Assembly: GCF_008728515.1 (NCBI RefSeq)
Contig: NC_044977.1
Coordinates: 192,747,987 to 192,811,986, forward strand
Direction: 5' to 3'
Length of the DNA: 64,000 nt
Source: Papio anubis
Taxonomy: Eukaryota; Chordata; Mammalia; Primates; Cercopithecidae
This document shows, in pieces, positions 1 to 11,010 of this stretch. Both the position numbers and the translations under genes were made by a program. Under the pieces are notes generated by a model. That model saw only the letters and a program-made list of their open reading frames with translations. It did not search any database and was not told where the DNA came from. Each line of letters starts with the position of its first letter. Within the stretch, counting starts at the first letter, position 1.

Positions 1-194
1 TCTACTAAAAGACAAAAAATTAGCCAGGTGTGGTGGTGCACCCCTGTAGTCCCAGCTACTTGGGAGACTGAGGCAGGAGAATTGCTTGAACCCAGAAGGT
101 GGAGGTTGCAGTGAACTGAGATTGCATCACTGCAGTCCAGCCTGGGCGACTTAGGGAGACCCTGTCTCCAAAAAAACAAAAACAAAACAAAACA
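1..194 (+). mobile_element. Alu, cut by the window start
   Basis: Right two-thirds of an Alu, ending in an A-rich tail with C interruptions. Confidence 0.95.
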
Positions 195-494
195 GGCCAG
201 GTGAGGTGGCTCATACCTGTAATCCCAGCACTTTGGGAGGCCAAGGTGGGTGGGTCACTTGAGGTCAGGAGTTCGAGACCAGCCTGGGCAACATAGTGAA
301 ACCCTGTCTCTACTAAAATACAAAATTTAGCTGGGCGTGGTGGTGCGTGCCTGTAATCCCAGCTACTTGGGAGGCTGAGGCACGAGAATTGCTTGAGTCT
401 GGGAGGTGGAGGTTGCAGTGAGCCAAGATCTCGCCATTGCGCTCCAGCCTGGGCGACAAGAGCAAAACTCTGTCTCCAAAAAAAAAAAAAAAAT
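195..494 (+). mobile_element. Alu, full length
   Basis: Starts GGCCAGGTGAGGTGGCTCA directly after the previous tail and ends in an A14 run. Confidence 0.96.
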
Positions 495-628
495 CCGTAA
501 CCTGATTGAGTTCTTGTTTCACTGAGTTTATAAGCTTACATTGTTCTAGTATTGTGAAGTAAATGTGAGGAATAACTCTTTGTTCGTTGATTTGTATTAT
601 TTTCTAGGTTGATTTTTTTCTTTCTTTT

Positions 629-845
629 CTTTTTTTTTTTTTTGACGGCGTTTCGGTCTTATTTCCCAGGCTGGTGTGCAATGGTGCGATCTTGACTCAA
701 TGCAACCTCCGCCTCTCGGGTTCAAGTGATTCTCCTGCCTCAGCCTCCCAAGTAGCTGGGATTACAGGCCTGCACCACCATGCCCTGCTAATGTTGTACT
801 TTTAGTAGAGATGGAGTTTCTCCAGGTTGATCACCGTGCCCAGTC
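629..845 (-). mobile_element. Alu, reverse, internal deletion
   Basis: T-run, then 'gacggcgtttcggtcttatt'. The middle of the left monomer is deleted before the terminal 'gtgcccagtc'. Confidence 0.93.
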
Positions 846-937
846 AAATTTTTTCTGTTACACAACTCCCTCCCTCCCTTCCTTCCACTTGAAGTTTCTT
901 TCTTTTCTTAAATATTTTTTGAAAAATTATTTTGTGG

Positions 938-1230
938 ACCGGGTGCGATGGCTCATGCCTGTAATCCCAGCACTTTGGGAGGCTGAGGCAGATGGATCAC
1001 CTGAGGTCGGGAGTTTGAGACCAGCGTGACCAACATGGAGAAACCCCATCTCTACTAAAAATACAAAATTAACTGGGTGTGGTGCTGCATGCCTGAAATC
1101 CCAGCTACTCAGGAGGCTGAGGCAGGAGAATTGCTTGAACCCAGGAGGCGGAGTTTGCGGTGAGCTGAGATCGCGCTATTGCACTTCAGCCTGGGCAACA
1201 AGAGTGAAACTCTGTCTCAAAAAAAAAAAA
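938..1230 (+). mobile_element. Alu, full length
   Basis: From 'accgggtgcgatggctcatg' to an A12 tail. Confidence 0.96.
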
Positions 1231-1237
1231 TTGTTTT

Positions 1238-1356
1238 GTGAAGATGGTGGTCTTGTCATGCTGCCTAGGCTGGTCTTGAACTCCTGGCCTCAAGAGATCC
1301 TCCTACCTCAGCCTCCAAAAGTGCTGGGATTACAGACATGAGCCACGGCACCCAGC
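1238..1356 (-). mobile_element. Alu left-monomer fragment, reverse
   Basis: Starts at 'gaagatggtggtcttgtcat' and ends 'cacggcacccagc'. Confidence 0.88.
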
Positions 1357-1450
1357 AGTAGCTTGTTCTTCTTTGTTACTCTTTTGTTTTTGCGACTGCA
1401 TCTTTGTTTATTGCCATTTGGCTGCATTTCATTTTGTGGTGGCCATACAT

Positions 1451-1600
1451 CATAATTGCTCTGATACGATGGGGGGGATTTTTAATTGCTGTGATATGAT
1501 GGGGGGATTTTTAATTGCTGTGATATGATGGGGGGGATTTTTAATTGCTATGATATGATGGGGGGATTTTTAATTGCTGTGATATGATGTGGGTTTTTTT
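1451..1600 (+). repeat. 29-30 bp minisatellite with G-runs, about 4.6 copies
   Basis: The unit 'attgctgtgatatgatg' plus a run of 6-7 G and ATTTTTA recurs at 1,455, 1,485, 1,514, 1,544 and 1,573. Period alternates between 29 and 30 because the G-run varies by one base. Confidence 0.95.
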
Positions 1601-2439
1601 TTAAGTTCCCCTCCCCACCATATCTGAGACTCAGATTTTCCCCTCAGAACTGTGATTTAAGGGTTGGGTATTTATTATTCTAGACACATTTCTGTAGGAT
1701 TCGGAATTGGTGAGAGAAAGGAGGAAGCTCAGCTGAGTTGTGCGCAGTGTTTTTTAAAAACTACTTGGACTTTGTCTTTTAGGGTTTTGTTAAACACTCT
1801 GTATTAGGCTCATGCCCCACATGGGAGATCGCTGTAGTCTTCAGATGGTCCAGTTTACAATGGAATCTTGGAATCTGTACGTTCATCAGAGAGAGCTGGC
1901 TCTGTTTCAGCTTCGCTTATTTCACTTTTTTTTGTTTGTTTAAAAAAACTTTCCACTATTCCTTGGTCAAAAAAGTAGAAAGATTTAAAAATGTCCATTC
2001 CGTTTTTTTCTCTTCAGAGTTGCTGTTAGTGATAATTTTCAGGATTTTGCTGCTTTAGAATGTAGTTTCTGGGGTAAACAGCTAAATGGTGCTGGATCAC
2101 CTCATTTTGCTCTGGAATCTTCATTTTTTTTCTTGTCTGTCTGACCGAACAGCTTACAGTTTTCTGGAGATCCCATGCCTTCCTGCTGTGCACGTGCCCC
2201 TGCGTCTCAGGCGTGCAGAGAGATGGGGCTGACCTGGTCCCCTCTCACTCAGCCCTCAAGGCTCAGCTTACTGGCCGGCCACATCCTCCAAGAAGTCTTC
2301 TCCAGTGATTTCTTGCCACTGCCCAGGCAGAGGAACTGCCCCCACTGGCTCTGTGTTCCTGGTGTGCATCATGCATGCCACTCCTTGAATTATAAGCATA
2401 TTCCTTTCTCAATTTATTTTTCTATTTCTTTTTCTTTTT

Positions 2440-2740
2440 CTTTCTTTTTTTTGGAGGTGGAGTTTTGCCCTTGTCGCCCAGACTGGAGTGCAATGGTTCG
2501 ACCTTGGCTCACTGCAACCTCTGCCTCCCAGGTTCAAGAAATTCTCCTACCTCAGCCTCCCGAGTAGCTGGGATTACAGGCACCTGCCACCATGCCTGGC
2601 TAATGTTTATATTTTTTAATAGAGACAGGGTTTAACCACGTTGGCCAGGCTGGTCTCAAACTCCTGGCCTCAGGTGATCCCAATCGCCCCCGGGCCTCCC
2701 AGAGGCTGAGGATTACAGGCGTGAGCCACCGTGCCGGGCC
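2440..2740 (-). mobile_element. Alu, reverse, full length
   Basis: Pyrimidine tail, 'ggaggtggagttttgccctt', ends 'gtgccgggcc'. Confidence 0.95.
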
Positions 2741-2932
2741 TATTTTTCTATTGTCCTTTGAGTTCTTTACTACTGTGAGTTCTTTAAGGCAAGAAAAACG
2801 TCTTCTTTATTTCTCTGTCTTGAAGGTTCAGCTCAGTAGCTGACTTATAGTAGGGGAAAAAGGAAGGAAGGAAGGTTTATTGAGGGACTAGTATTTAGCA
2901 GCACTGTTTAGATGCTTTAGATTACTATATCT

Positions 2933-3222
2933 GGTCAGGCACAGTGGCTCATGCCTGTAATCCCAGCACTTTGGGAGGCCAAGGTGAGTGGATCACCTGA
3001 GGTCAGGAGTTCGAGACCAGCCTGGGCAACATGGTGAAACGCCTTTTCTACTAAAAATACAAAAATTAGCCAGGTGTGGCGGCGCATACCTGTAGTCCCA
3101 GCTACTGAGGAGGCTGAGGTAGGAGAATCACTTGAACCCGGGAGACAGAGGTTGCGGTGAGACGAGATCTCGACACTGCACTCCAGCCTAGGCAACAGAG
3201 CAAGAATCTATCTCAAAAAAAA
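2933..3222 (+). mobile_element. Alu, full length
   Basis: From 'ggtcaggcacagtggctcat' to an A-tail. Confidence 0.95.
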
Positions 3223-3234
3223 AATACAAAGATA

Positions 3235-3400
3235 CTACTATATCTTACCTAACCTTGTAACAACCCTGGGAGGTAAGTGCTGATATTCCCGTTTAATGAG
3301 GGGACTTAAACTGGAGAGTTAAATCACTTTCTGAGGTTATACACCTGGTGAGTTACAGTTAGGGTCTGTCTTCATGTCTTCCTGACCCCCAAGCTTACCA
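3235..3400 (+). mobile_element. MIR SINE fragment
   Basis: Conserved MIR core features in order: a 'cttgtaacaaccctgggaggtaag' type block, a degenerate 'gatgaggaaactgag' segment, and 'acacctggtgagt'. Confidence 0.7.
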
Positions 3401-3518
3401 TCATATTCATTAAGTACTTGTGGATTGAATGTTTTTGTCCATTTCTAGGCAAAGTTGTCCCTCAATAAGTAATTTTACTACATATTTGCTTATAAACAAC
3501 CTTATTTTTTCTTTCTAG

Positions 3519-3588
3519 AAATGGGATTTGACCGATACAAAATGGTGGTGCAAGTAGTGATTGGAGAACAAAGAGGTGAAGGAGTGTT
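3519..3588 (+). CDS. DYNLT2B: DYNLT2B coding exon, third from last (partial gene)
   Basis: This exon encodes part of dynein light chain Tctex-type 2B, a small subunit of the dynein-2 motor that drives retrograde intraflagellar transport in cilia. After a pyrimidine-rich tract and TAG acceptor, the reading frame (two bases completing a split codon, then ATG GGA) gives MGFDRYKMVVQVVIGEQRGEGV and leaves two bases, TT, before a GTGAGT donor. I recognise this as the central beta-strand region of the Tctex1 fold, about residues 84-105 if the protein has the usual 142 residues. Earlier exons lie upstream of the window. The match is from memory of the human protein, but three successive exons join in correct phase, which makes the call secure. 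Confidence 0.93.
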
Positions 3589-3687
3589 GTGAGTAGCTGG
3601 ATTTTTCCTTCTTGTTTTATTCATCTATACTACAAGGTATCTGTCCTTTTGACAATTCAGTAAGAGTGTCTTTACAAGAGTGAGGGA

Positions 3688-4300
3688 GGCCAGGTGCAGT
3701 GGCTCACACCTGTAATCCCAGCACTTTGGGAGGCTGAGGCGGGCGGATCACCTGAGGTCAGGAGTTCAAGACCAGCCTGGCCAACATGGTGAAACCCCGT
3801 CTCTACTAAAAATACAAAAATTAACTGGGTGTGATGGCACGCACTTGTAGTCCCAGCTACTCAGGAGACTGAGGCAAGAGAATTTCTTTTTTTTTTTTTT
3901 GAGACAGAGTCTCGGCTTCGTCGCTTCAGGCTGGGAGTGCAGTGGGTCGGATCTCAGCTCACTGTGCCCGCCTCCCCTGGGTTCATGCCATTCTCCTGCC
4001 TCAGCCTCCCGAGTAGCTGGGACTACGGGCGCCACCACCATGCCCGCTAGTTTTTGTATTTTTAGTAGAGACGGGGTTTCACCTGTTAATCAGGGATGGT
4101 CTCGATCTCCTGGAGCCTCGTGATCCGGGCCTGCCTCAGCCTCCCAAAGTGCTGGGATTACAGGCTTGAGCCACTGCACCCGGCCTAGAGGCAAGAGAAT
4201 TTCTTGAACCCAGGAGGCAGAGGTTGCAGTGAGCCAAGATCATGCCATTGCACTCCAGCTCAGACAAAGCTTGTGACTTGTCTCAAAAATAAATAAATAA
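3688..4300 (+). mobile_element. Older Alu split by a younger one
   Basis: Head at 3,688-3,885 and tail at 4,188-4,300. The break lies inside the sequence now duplicated as the target site of the inner Alu. Confidence 0.93.
3886..4186 (-). mobile_element. Young AluY (Old World monkey type), reverse, with many small indels
   Basis: It is flanked by a perfect 18-base target duplication GAGGCAAGAGAATTTCTT (3,871 and 4,188). It carries 'ggcttgagcc' and 'gtcggatctcagctc', marks of cercopithecoid AluY. The body contains many single-base insertions and deletions. Confidence 0.93.
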
Positions 4301-4412
4301 AATACCTTTATTATCTCTAAAATATTATCAGTCCTTAGTATCATAAAATATGCCAATATTGTTCAGATATCCTAGATTGCCTCATATATATATGTATGCT
4401 TTTTCTTTCTTC

Positions 4413-4720
4413 CTTTTTTTTTTTTTTTGTTTAAAGAGACAGGGTCTCATTTTGTCACCCAGGCTGGTGTGCAGTGGCACTATCACAGCTCATTGTAGCC
4501 TTGGCCTCCTGGGCTCAAGTGATCCTCCCGCCTCAGCCTCCTGAGTAGCTGGGACTGCAGATGTGCACCACCACACCTGGCTAATTTTCTATTTATTTTT
4601 TGGCAGAGATGGGTCACACTCTGTTGGCCAGTCTGGTCTTGAACTTCTGGGCTCAGGCAGTTCACCGGCCTTGGCCTCCTAAAGTGGTGGAATTACAGGT
4701 TTGACCCAACATGCCAGACC
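4413..4720 (-). mobile_element. Alu, reverse, old
   Basis: T18 run, then 'agagacagggtctcattttg', ends 'catgccagacc'. Confidence 0.92.
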
Positions 4721-4802
4721 TATTATTTTCTTTTTTACAATTTTTTCAAATTAAGATTCAAATAAAGTCTACACATTGCATTTGGTTAATATGTAAATTA
4801 GG

Positions 4803-4957
4803 ATTTTTTTTTTAAGACATAGGATCTTGCTATATTGCCCAGGCTGGAGTGCAGTGGCTATTCACAGACGTGATCATAACACACTACAGACTAGAACTCC
4901 GACCACCTCAGCCTGCCAGGTAGCTGGGACTATAGGTGCACACCACGGCATCTGGCT
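4803..4957 (-). mobile_element. Alu left monomer (FLAM-like), reverse
   Basis: A single-monomer copy with 'agtggctattcacagacgtg', ends 'ggcatctggct'. Confidence 0.85.
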
Positions 4958-5036
4958 TTAAATTTACTTTAATCTGTCATTTTTGCTGCCTCATTTCTTT
5001 CTTTCCTCTTTTAATCCTGCCATTTAATTTTATTTT

Positions 5037-5320
5037 TATGACGGAGTCTTGCTTCCTCACCCAGGCTGGAGTGCAGTGGCATGATCTTGGCTCACTGCAA
5101 CCTCTGCCTGCCAGGTTCAAGTGATTCTCCTGCCTCAGCCTCCCTAGTAGCTGGGATTACAGGTGCTCACCACCACGCCCAGGTAATTTTTGTATTTTTA
5201 GTAGAGATGGGGTTTCACCATGTTGACCAGGTTGGTCTCAAACCCCTGACCTCAGGTGATCCACCCACCTTGGCCTCCCAAAGTGCTGGGATTGCAGGTG
5301 TAAGCCACCATGCCCAGTCA
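5037..5320 (-). mobile_element. Alu, reverse
   Basis: 'tgacggagtcttgcttcctc' to 'accatgcccagtca'. Confidence 0.94.
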
Positions 5321-5652
5321 TTTATTTATTTATTTATTTTCCTGCCATTTATTTGTTGAAGAAATTGGTTTGTTTGTCCTGTAGAGTTTCCTATATTCTG
5401 GCATTTGCTGATTTATATACCTATGGTATTGTTTAGTATGTCTTCTATTTCCTGTACTTCTTGAAAATAAGTAGTTAGGTCTAGTCTTAATTAGCCATAG
5501 GTTTGAGGTTGGGGAAAGACTGTTTTCTGTACATCTTATTGCGTCTTCTCAGGAGGTACAAAACAGCTGGTCATCTCTTTTTACCTGGTTAAGGTTGATC
5601 GTGGAGTTCAGATACTGTCGATGGATCCGTCTATTATAAAGTCTCCCATCAG

Positions 5653-5950
5653 GGCCGGGCGTAGTGGCTCACACTTGTCATCCCAGCACTTTGGGAAGCT
5701 GAGACAGGAGGATCACTTGAGCCCAGGAGTTCCAGACCAGCCTGGGCAACACAGCAAAACCCTGTCTCTACAAAAAAATACAAAAATAAGCTGGACATGG
5801 TGGCACACGCCTGTGGTCCCAGCTACTTGAGAGGCTGAGGTGGGAGGACGGCTTGAGGTCCTCAACCTAGGAGGGTTGAGACTGCAGTGAGCCGTGATTG
5901 TGCCACTGCACTCCAGCCTGGGTGACAGAGTGAGACCCTACCTCAGATAG
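5653..5950 (+). mobile_element. Alu, full length
   Basis: 'gggccgggcgtagtggctca' to a TAGG-type tail. Confidence 0.95.
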
Positions 5951-5975
5951 ATAGGTAGGTAGGTAGGTAGATAAG
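5945..5975 (+). repeat. (TAGG)n/(ATAG)n microsatellite
   Basis: Tetranucleotide units replace the A-tail of the Alu that ends here. Confidence 0.85.
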
Positions 5976-6141
5976 TGATTACATTGTCTTCTAGTTTCCA
6001 TTGTTTCTGTTCATAAGTCAGCTGTAAGTTTTATTATTCAATTGAAGATGATGTATTATCTCTAGCCACTATTACTTTCTTTATATTTATTCTGCTTGGA
6101 GTTCTCAGAGTCTCTTGAATCTATGGGTTGATTTTGTTTTG

Positions 6142-6340
6142 TTTTTGAGATGGAGTTTTGCTCTTGTCGCCCAGGCTGGAGTGCAGTGGTGCGATCTTGG
6201 CTCACTGCAAGCTCTGCCTCCCGGGTTCAAGAGATTCTCCTTCCTCAGCCTCCCGAGTAGCTGGGATTATAGGTACCCAGCACCACGCTTGGCCTTCCAA
6301 AGTCGTGGGATTACAGGTGTGAGCCACTACACCCAACCAG
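6142..6340 (-). mobile_element. Alu, reverse, about 100 bp deleted inside
   Basis: 'ttgagatggagttttgctct' to 'ctacacccaacc', with the central linker missing. Confidence 0.92.
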
Positions 6341-6408
6341 GTTGATTTTTTTTAATCAGTTTGGGAAAATTCTTAGCCATTGCCTTTGTTTAAAAAAAAA
6401 AGTTTTTG

Positions 6409-6704
6409 GGCCGGGCGTGGTGGCTCACGCCTGTAATCCCAGCACTTTGGGAGGCCGAGGCGGGTGGATGAGGTCAGGAGATCGAGACCATCCTGGCTAA
6501 CACAGTGAAACCCCATCTCTACTAAAAATACAAAAAATTAGCTGGGCGTGTTGGTGAGTGCCTGTAGTCCCAGCTACTTGGGAGGCTGAGGCAGGAGAAT
6601 GGTGTGAACCCGGGAGGCGGAGCTTGCAGTGAGCAGAGATCGCGCTACTGCACTCCAGCCTGGGCGACAGAGCTAGACTCTGTCTCAAAAAAAAAAAAAA
6701 AAAT
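6409..6704 (+). mobile_element. AluY-like, full length
   Basis: 'gggccgggcgtggtggctca' to A17. Confidence 0.96.
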
Positions 6705-6711
6705 TGTTTTT

Positions 6712-7023
6712 GGCTATGTGCGGTGGCTCACACCGGTAGTCCCAGCACTTTGGGAGACCGAGGTGGGTGGATCACTTGAGGTCAGGAGTTCGAGACCAGC
6801 CTGGCCAACCCCATGGTGAAACCTATCTCTGCTAAAATTACAAAAAATTAGCCGGGCGTGGTGGTGCGCACCTGTAACCCCAGCCACTTGGGAGGCTGAG
6901 GCAGGAGAATTGCTTGAACCTGGGAGATGGAGGTTGCAGTGAGCTGAGATCACGTCACTGCACTCCAGCCTGGGGAACAGAGTGAGACTCTGTCTCAAAA
7001 TAAAAAATAAAAAAATAAAAAAA
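6712..7023 (+). mobile_element. Alu, full length
   Basis: 'ggctatgtgcggtggctcac' to an (AAAAAT)n tail. Confidence 0.95.
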
Positions 7024-7800
7024 TAAAATGTGTATTTTAAAATAGTTTTAGATTTATAGAAAATTTGCAGAGTTTGCATGTACTCCACACCCAGTTTCCC
7101 CTATTACTATAAGAATAATAATTACGTTATTGAGACGGTTCTTGCTCTGTCACCCACGCTGGAGTGCAGTGGTGCCATCGTGGCTCACTGCAGCTTTGAC
7201 CTCTTGGGCTTAACCAGTCCTCCTGCCTCGGCTTCCCAAAACACTGGGGTTACAGGCATGGTCTGCTGCACCTGGACTTCCTATTGTTAACATCTCCATC
7301 GAATGGAGCATTTGTTAAAATGAATGAACCAATAGCAGTCCCTGTTGTTACCATCTACATAGTGTGGAACATTTGTTAAAATCAATGAACCAATGTTGAT
7401 ACAGTGTTATCAAATAAAACCTTGTTCTGATTTCTTTAGTTTTTTTCCTAACGTCCTTTTTCTGCTTTAGGATTCTGTCTAGGATGCCGCATTAAATGTC
7501 TCTTTAGGTTCTTCTTGGCTGGAACAGTTTCTCAGACTTTCTTGCTTTGCATCACCTTGACATTTTTGAGGAGCACTGGTTAGGTATTTTGTAGAATGTT
7601 CCTCCATTGGGATTTTTCTGCTGATGATTAGTCTGGGGTTACAGGTTTCTGGAAGGAAGATCACAGAGGTCCAATGCCATTCTCATCATATCATATCAAT
7701 GGTACATGCTGTCAGCACGACATATCACTGTTCGTGTGAACTTTGACTACCTGCCTGAGGTAGTGCTTTTCAGGTTTCATCACTGTCAAGTTACTCTTTC
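7024..7800 (-). mobile_element. L1 (old, L1M-type) 3' region, reverse, split by an Alu monomer
   Basis: Recognisable reverse L1M 3' UTR blocks: 'tagatttatagaaaatttgc', 'aatgaaccaatgttgata', 'cagtttctcagactttct', 'attttgaggagcactggt' and 'tcactgtcaagttactct'. A left-monomer Alu interrupts it at about 7,129-7,276. Confidence 0.7.
7129..7276 (-). mobile_element. Alu left monomer, reverse
   Basis: 'ttgagacggttcttgctctg' to 'gctgcacctgg'. Confidence 0.85.
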
Positions 7801-8348
7801 TGTAACTGCGCAGTGGGTTCACCTTGCCCTCTGCCTAGACAGAGCGGATTCAGAGGAATCGCAGTGGAGAAAGAGTAATTCACTCATCGGCCTCCCCAGC
7901 ATTTGAGGAGCAGAGTTTTTAAAGACGGCTCGGTGGGTTGGGGGAGCCAGTGAGCCGGGAGTGCTGACTGGTCCGGCTTTGGCCCCTGAGAGCTTTCAGT
8001 GGATTCCTGTGTCCCACTGACTCTACTCTTGTGGGTTTCTTTGAGCACTTCCTTACTTTCTAGCACTATGAGAAGCTCCATTGTGTTCATTCCCTGCCCC
8101 AGCCCTAGAATTCAGCCGTTTCTCCAAGGAGCCCCTGTTCAGTGTGCTGGAGAATGGCATTAGAAATGAAGCTCGGGGCCCCAGAGGTGGCTGTTCTCTT
8201 TGAAAACACTGCTGCTGCTCCATCCACTCTGCTCGCTTTTTAGGACTTAGGTTACATGTGCGTTTGGTCTTTTCTCTGTATTCCATATGTCTCTTATGCT
8301 TTTTACTGATTTTTCTTTTTCCTGTCTGTGCTTCAGTTTATATATTTT

Positions 8349-8602
8349 TCTTTTTTGAGATGGAGTCTCGCTCTGTCGCCCAGGCTGGAGTGCAGTGGTG
8401 TGGCCTGGGCTCATTGCAAGCTCTGCCTCCCGGGTTTAAGCGATTCTCGTGCTTCAGCCTCCCAAGTAGCTGAGACTATGGGCATGCGACACCATGCCCA
8501 GCTAAATTTTGTATTTTTAGTAGAGATGAGGTTTCACCATGTTAGCCAGGCTGGGCTTCTCAAAGTGCTGGGATTACAGGTGTGAGCCACTGCGCCCAGC
8601 CA
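8349..8602 (-). mobile_element. Alu, reverse, small deletion
   Basis: 'ttttgagatggagtctcgct' to 'gcgcccagcc'. Confidence 0.94.
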
Positions 8603-8679
8603 ATTCGTATATTTTTCTATTGCTCCCCACTCTTTCTACATTTTAGTCATACTAGTTATTTTATTTTATTTTATTCTAT

Positions 8680-8962
8680 TTTTGAGACAGTCTCAGTCTG
8701 TCGCCCAGGCTGGAGTGCAGTGGCGCCATCTCAGCTCACTGCAACCGCCACCTTCTGGGTTCAAGCAAGTCTCTTGCCTCAGCCTCCCGAGTAATTGGGA
8801 TTACTGGTGCCCACCACCACACCCGGCTAACTTTTGTATTTTTAGTAGTGACAGGATTTCACCATGTTGACCAGGCTCACCTGAACTCCTGATCTCAAGT
8901 GATCCACCCCCCTCAGCCTCCCAGAGTGTTGGGATTACAGGCGTGCGCCACGGCGCCCGGCC
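8680..8962 (-). mobile_element. Alu, reverse
   Basis: 'ttttgagacagtctcagtct' to 'cggcgcccggcc'. Confidence 0.95.
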
Positions 8963-9312
8963 CCAGCAGTGATTTGAAGGTTGTTTTATGCTTACTCTGG
9001 TATCTGGGTCATGTGTGAGTTTGTTTCCCTTGTGTTTTTCTTGATAATCACGTAGATGACTTTGTCTCTTGGCGTGCCTAGTTTGAATCCTAGACATCGT
9101 TTAAAAGAACTGTAGACCTCCAGATGATATTATTTTCTTCCAGAAAGGATTTAACTCTTTCTTCTGCTGTGTGGGAAGAGTATTGGCTGCTTACCTTCAG
9201 GTACTGAGCTGAATTGAGGTTGGGTTACAGTTTGATCTTTTTTAAAAATTTTATTTTCTTGTGCCAGCTCATCTGAGAGTTACGGTTTTAAAAAGGCCCT
9301 ATCTTAAATTCA

Positions 9313-9598
9313 TCATTTTTTTTTTTGTTTTTTTTTCTTTCTTGATACAGAGTCTCAACTCTGTTGCTCAGGCTGGAGTGCAGTAGTGCAATCTCAGCTC
9401 ACTGCAACCTCCGGCTCCTAGGCTGAAGTGATCCTCCTGCTTCAGCCTCCCGAGTAGCTGGGACCGTAGGCATGAGCCACCATGCCCAACTAATTTTTGT
9501 ATGTTTTTGTAGAGATGGGGTTTCACCATGTTGCCCAGGCTGGTCTTGAAGTCCTTGGCTCAAGTGATTCTCCTGCCTCGGCCTCACCCTTGTTTCTT
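9313..9598 (-). mobile_element. Alu, reverse, lacking its 5' end
   Basis: 'gatacagagtctcaactctg' to 'ctcggcctcacccttg', where the next Alu abuts. Confidence 0.92.
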
Positions 9599-9601
9599 TC
9601 T

Positions 9602-9905
9602 TTCTTTCTTTTTTTTTTTTTTTGGAGAAAGAGTTTTGTTCTTGTTGCTCAGGCTAGAGTGCAATGGCACAATCTTGGTTCACCGCAACCTCAGCCTCCC
9701 GGGATCAAGTGATTCTCCTGCCTCAGCTTTCTGAGTAGCTGGGATTATAGTCGCCCACCACCAAGCCAGGCTAATTTCTGTATTTTCAGTAGAGATGGGG
9801 TTTCACCATGTTGGCCAGGCTGGTCTCGAACTCCTGACCTCAGGTGGTCCACCCGCTTTGGCCTCCCAAACTGCTGGGATTACAGGCATGAGCCACTGTG
9901 CCTGG
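9602..9905 (-). mobile_element. Alu, reverse, with target duplication
   Basis: Flanked by CCCTTGTTTCTT at 9,587 and 9,907; body 'ttggagaaagagttttgttc' to 'gtgcctggcc'. Confidence 0.95.
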
Positions 9906-10065
9906 CCCCCTTGTTTCTTAATTGTAGCCCTCCAAGTCTTTCAACGAAGAACCTCGAGTGCTCATTTGGCCTCTACAGGCCTCTACCTCCAACAGGTACT
10001 GACTTTCAGAGCTTGTCTCCTCAGCATAAAACTTTGCTCTTCATATCATAGGCTTTTTCCTTAGC

Positions 10066-10565
10066 GTACTAGTTTCCTGTTGCTGCTGTAACAAATTATC
10101 ACAAACCCAGTGCTTAAAATGGCACAAATATATTATTTTACAGTTCTGGAGGTCAGAAATCCAAAATGGGTTTCATTGAACTGAAATGAAGATGTCAGCA
10201 GGGCTGCATTCCTTCTGGAGGCTCTAATAGAGAATCCATTTCCTTGTCTGTTCCAGTTAGAGGCCCCTGAACTCCTTAGCCCACAAGCCGTTCCCTTGTC
10301 TGTTCCAGTTAGAGGCCCCTGAACTCCTTAGCCCACAAGCTGTTTCCTCCAATTTCAAAGCCAACAGCATCTTCAACTCTCTGACTCTGACTTTTGTAAG
10401 GACCCTTGTGATTTAACTGGACCCACCTGAATAATCCAGGATAACCCCGTTTTAAGACCTTAATTTAATCAAACATCTGCAAAGCCCTTTTTGCCATGTA
10501 ACATAACATAGGCACAGGTTATGGGGGTTGGGACATAGACATACCTGGAGGACCATTATATTGGT
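10066..10565 (+). mobile_element. Old medium-reiteration repeat (family not named)
   Basis: The blocks 'tttcctgttgctgctgtaac', 'acagttctggaggtcagaaa', 'aaggacccttgtgattta', 'tctgcaaagcccttttgcc' and 'gaggaccattata' match a common primate repeat I know by sequence but cannot name with confidence. A related copy is at 39,205. Confidence 0.7.
10242..10345 (+). repeat. Two-copy 52-bp tandem duplication
   Basis: A block starting CCTTGTCTGTTCCAGTTAG and ending CCACAAGC occurs at 10,242 and again at 10,294, with the first 47 bases identical. It lies within an older interspersed repeat whose other copies, as I remember them, have the block once. Confidence 0.95.
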
Positions 10566-10601
10566 CAGGACACTTAGCTTTTTAGGTTCCTACTTACAGT
10601 T

Positions 10602-10880
10602 TCCGGAGTCTTGCACTGTTGCCCAGGCTGGAGTGCAGTGGTTCGATCTCCGCTCACTGCAGGCTCCACCTCCCGGGTTCACACCATTCTCCTGCCTCAG
10701 CCTCCTGAGTAGCTGGGACTACAGGCGCCGCCACCACGCCCGGCTAATTTTTTGTAGTTTTAGTAGAGATGGGATTTCACCGTGTTAGCCAGGATTGTCT
10801 CGATCTCCTGACCTCGTGATCTGCCCGCCTCGGCCTCCCAAAATGTTGGGATTACAGGCGTCAGCCACCGCGCCCGGCCT
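10602..10880 (-). mobile_element. AluY-like, reverse
   Basis: 'agtcttgcactgttgcccag' to 'accgcgcccggcc'; no T-run remains. Confidence 0.94.
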
Positions 10881-11010
10881 GAATTCAGCATGTCTTGAAA
10901 AGACAACCTACCATGTGATAGGCTTAGTTCTACTTTTTCCTTTTTTATGGTATGTTCTTCCTTCCAGACTCTCATTTTACCTCCTTAGCTTTGTTAAGAC
11001 TGCTGACTCG

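Larger units (their letters stand above)
1..3518 (+). other. DYNLT2B: DYNLT2B intron (3' part), upstream of the first exon in the window
   Basis: No coding exon is recognisable here. The stretch holds seven Alu copies or fragments, a 29-30 bp minisatellite (1,451-1,600), a MIR fragment (about 3,235-3,400) and otherwise unique AT-rich intron sequence at about 1,600-2,440 and 2,745-2,930. The earlier DYNLT2B exons (N-terminal about 83 residues) are not in the window. Confidence 0.7.

Noticed and set aside
1451..1600. G-quadruplex from the G-runs of the 29-30 bp repeat
   Set aside because: The G-runs are about 23 bases apart, too far for a standard intramolecular fold.
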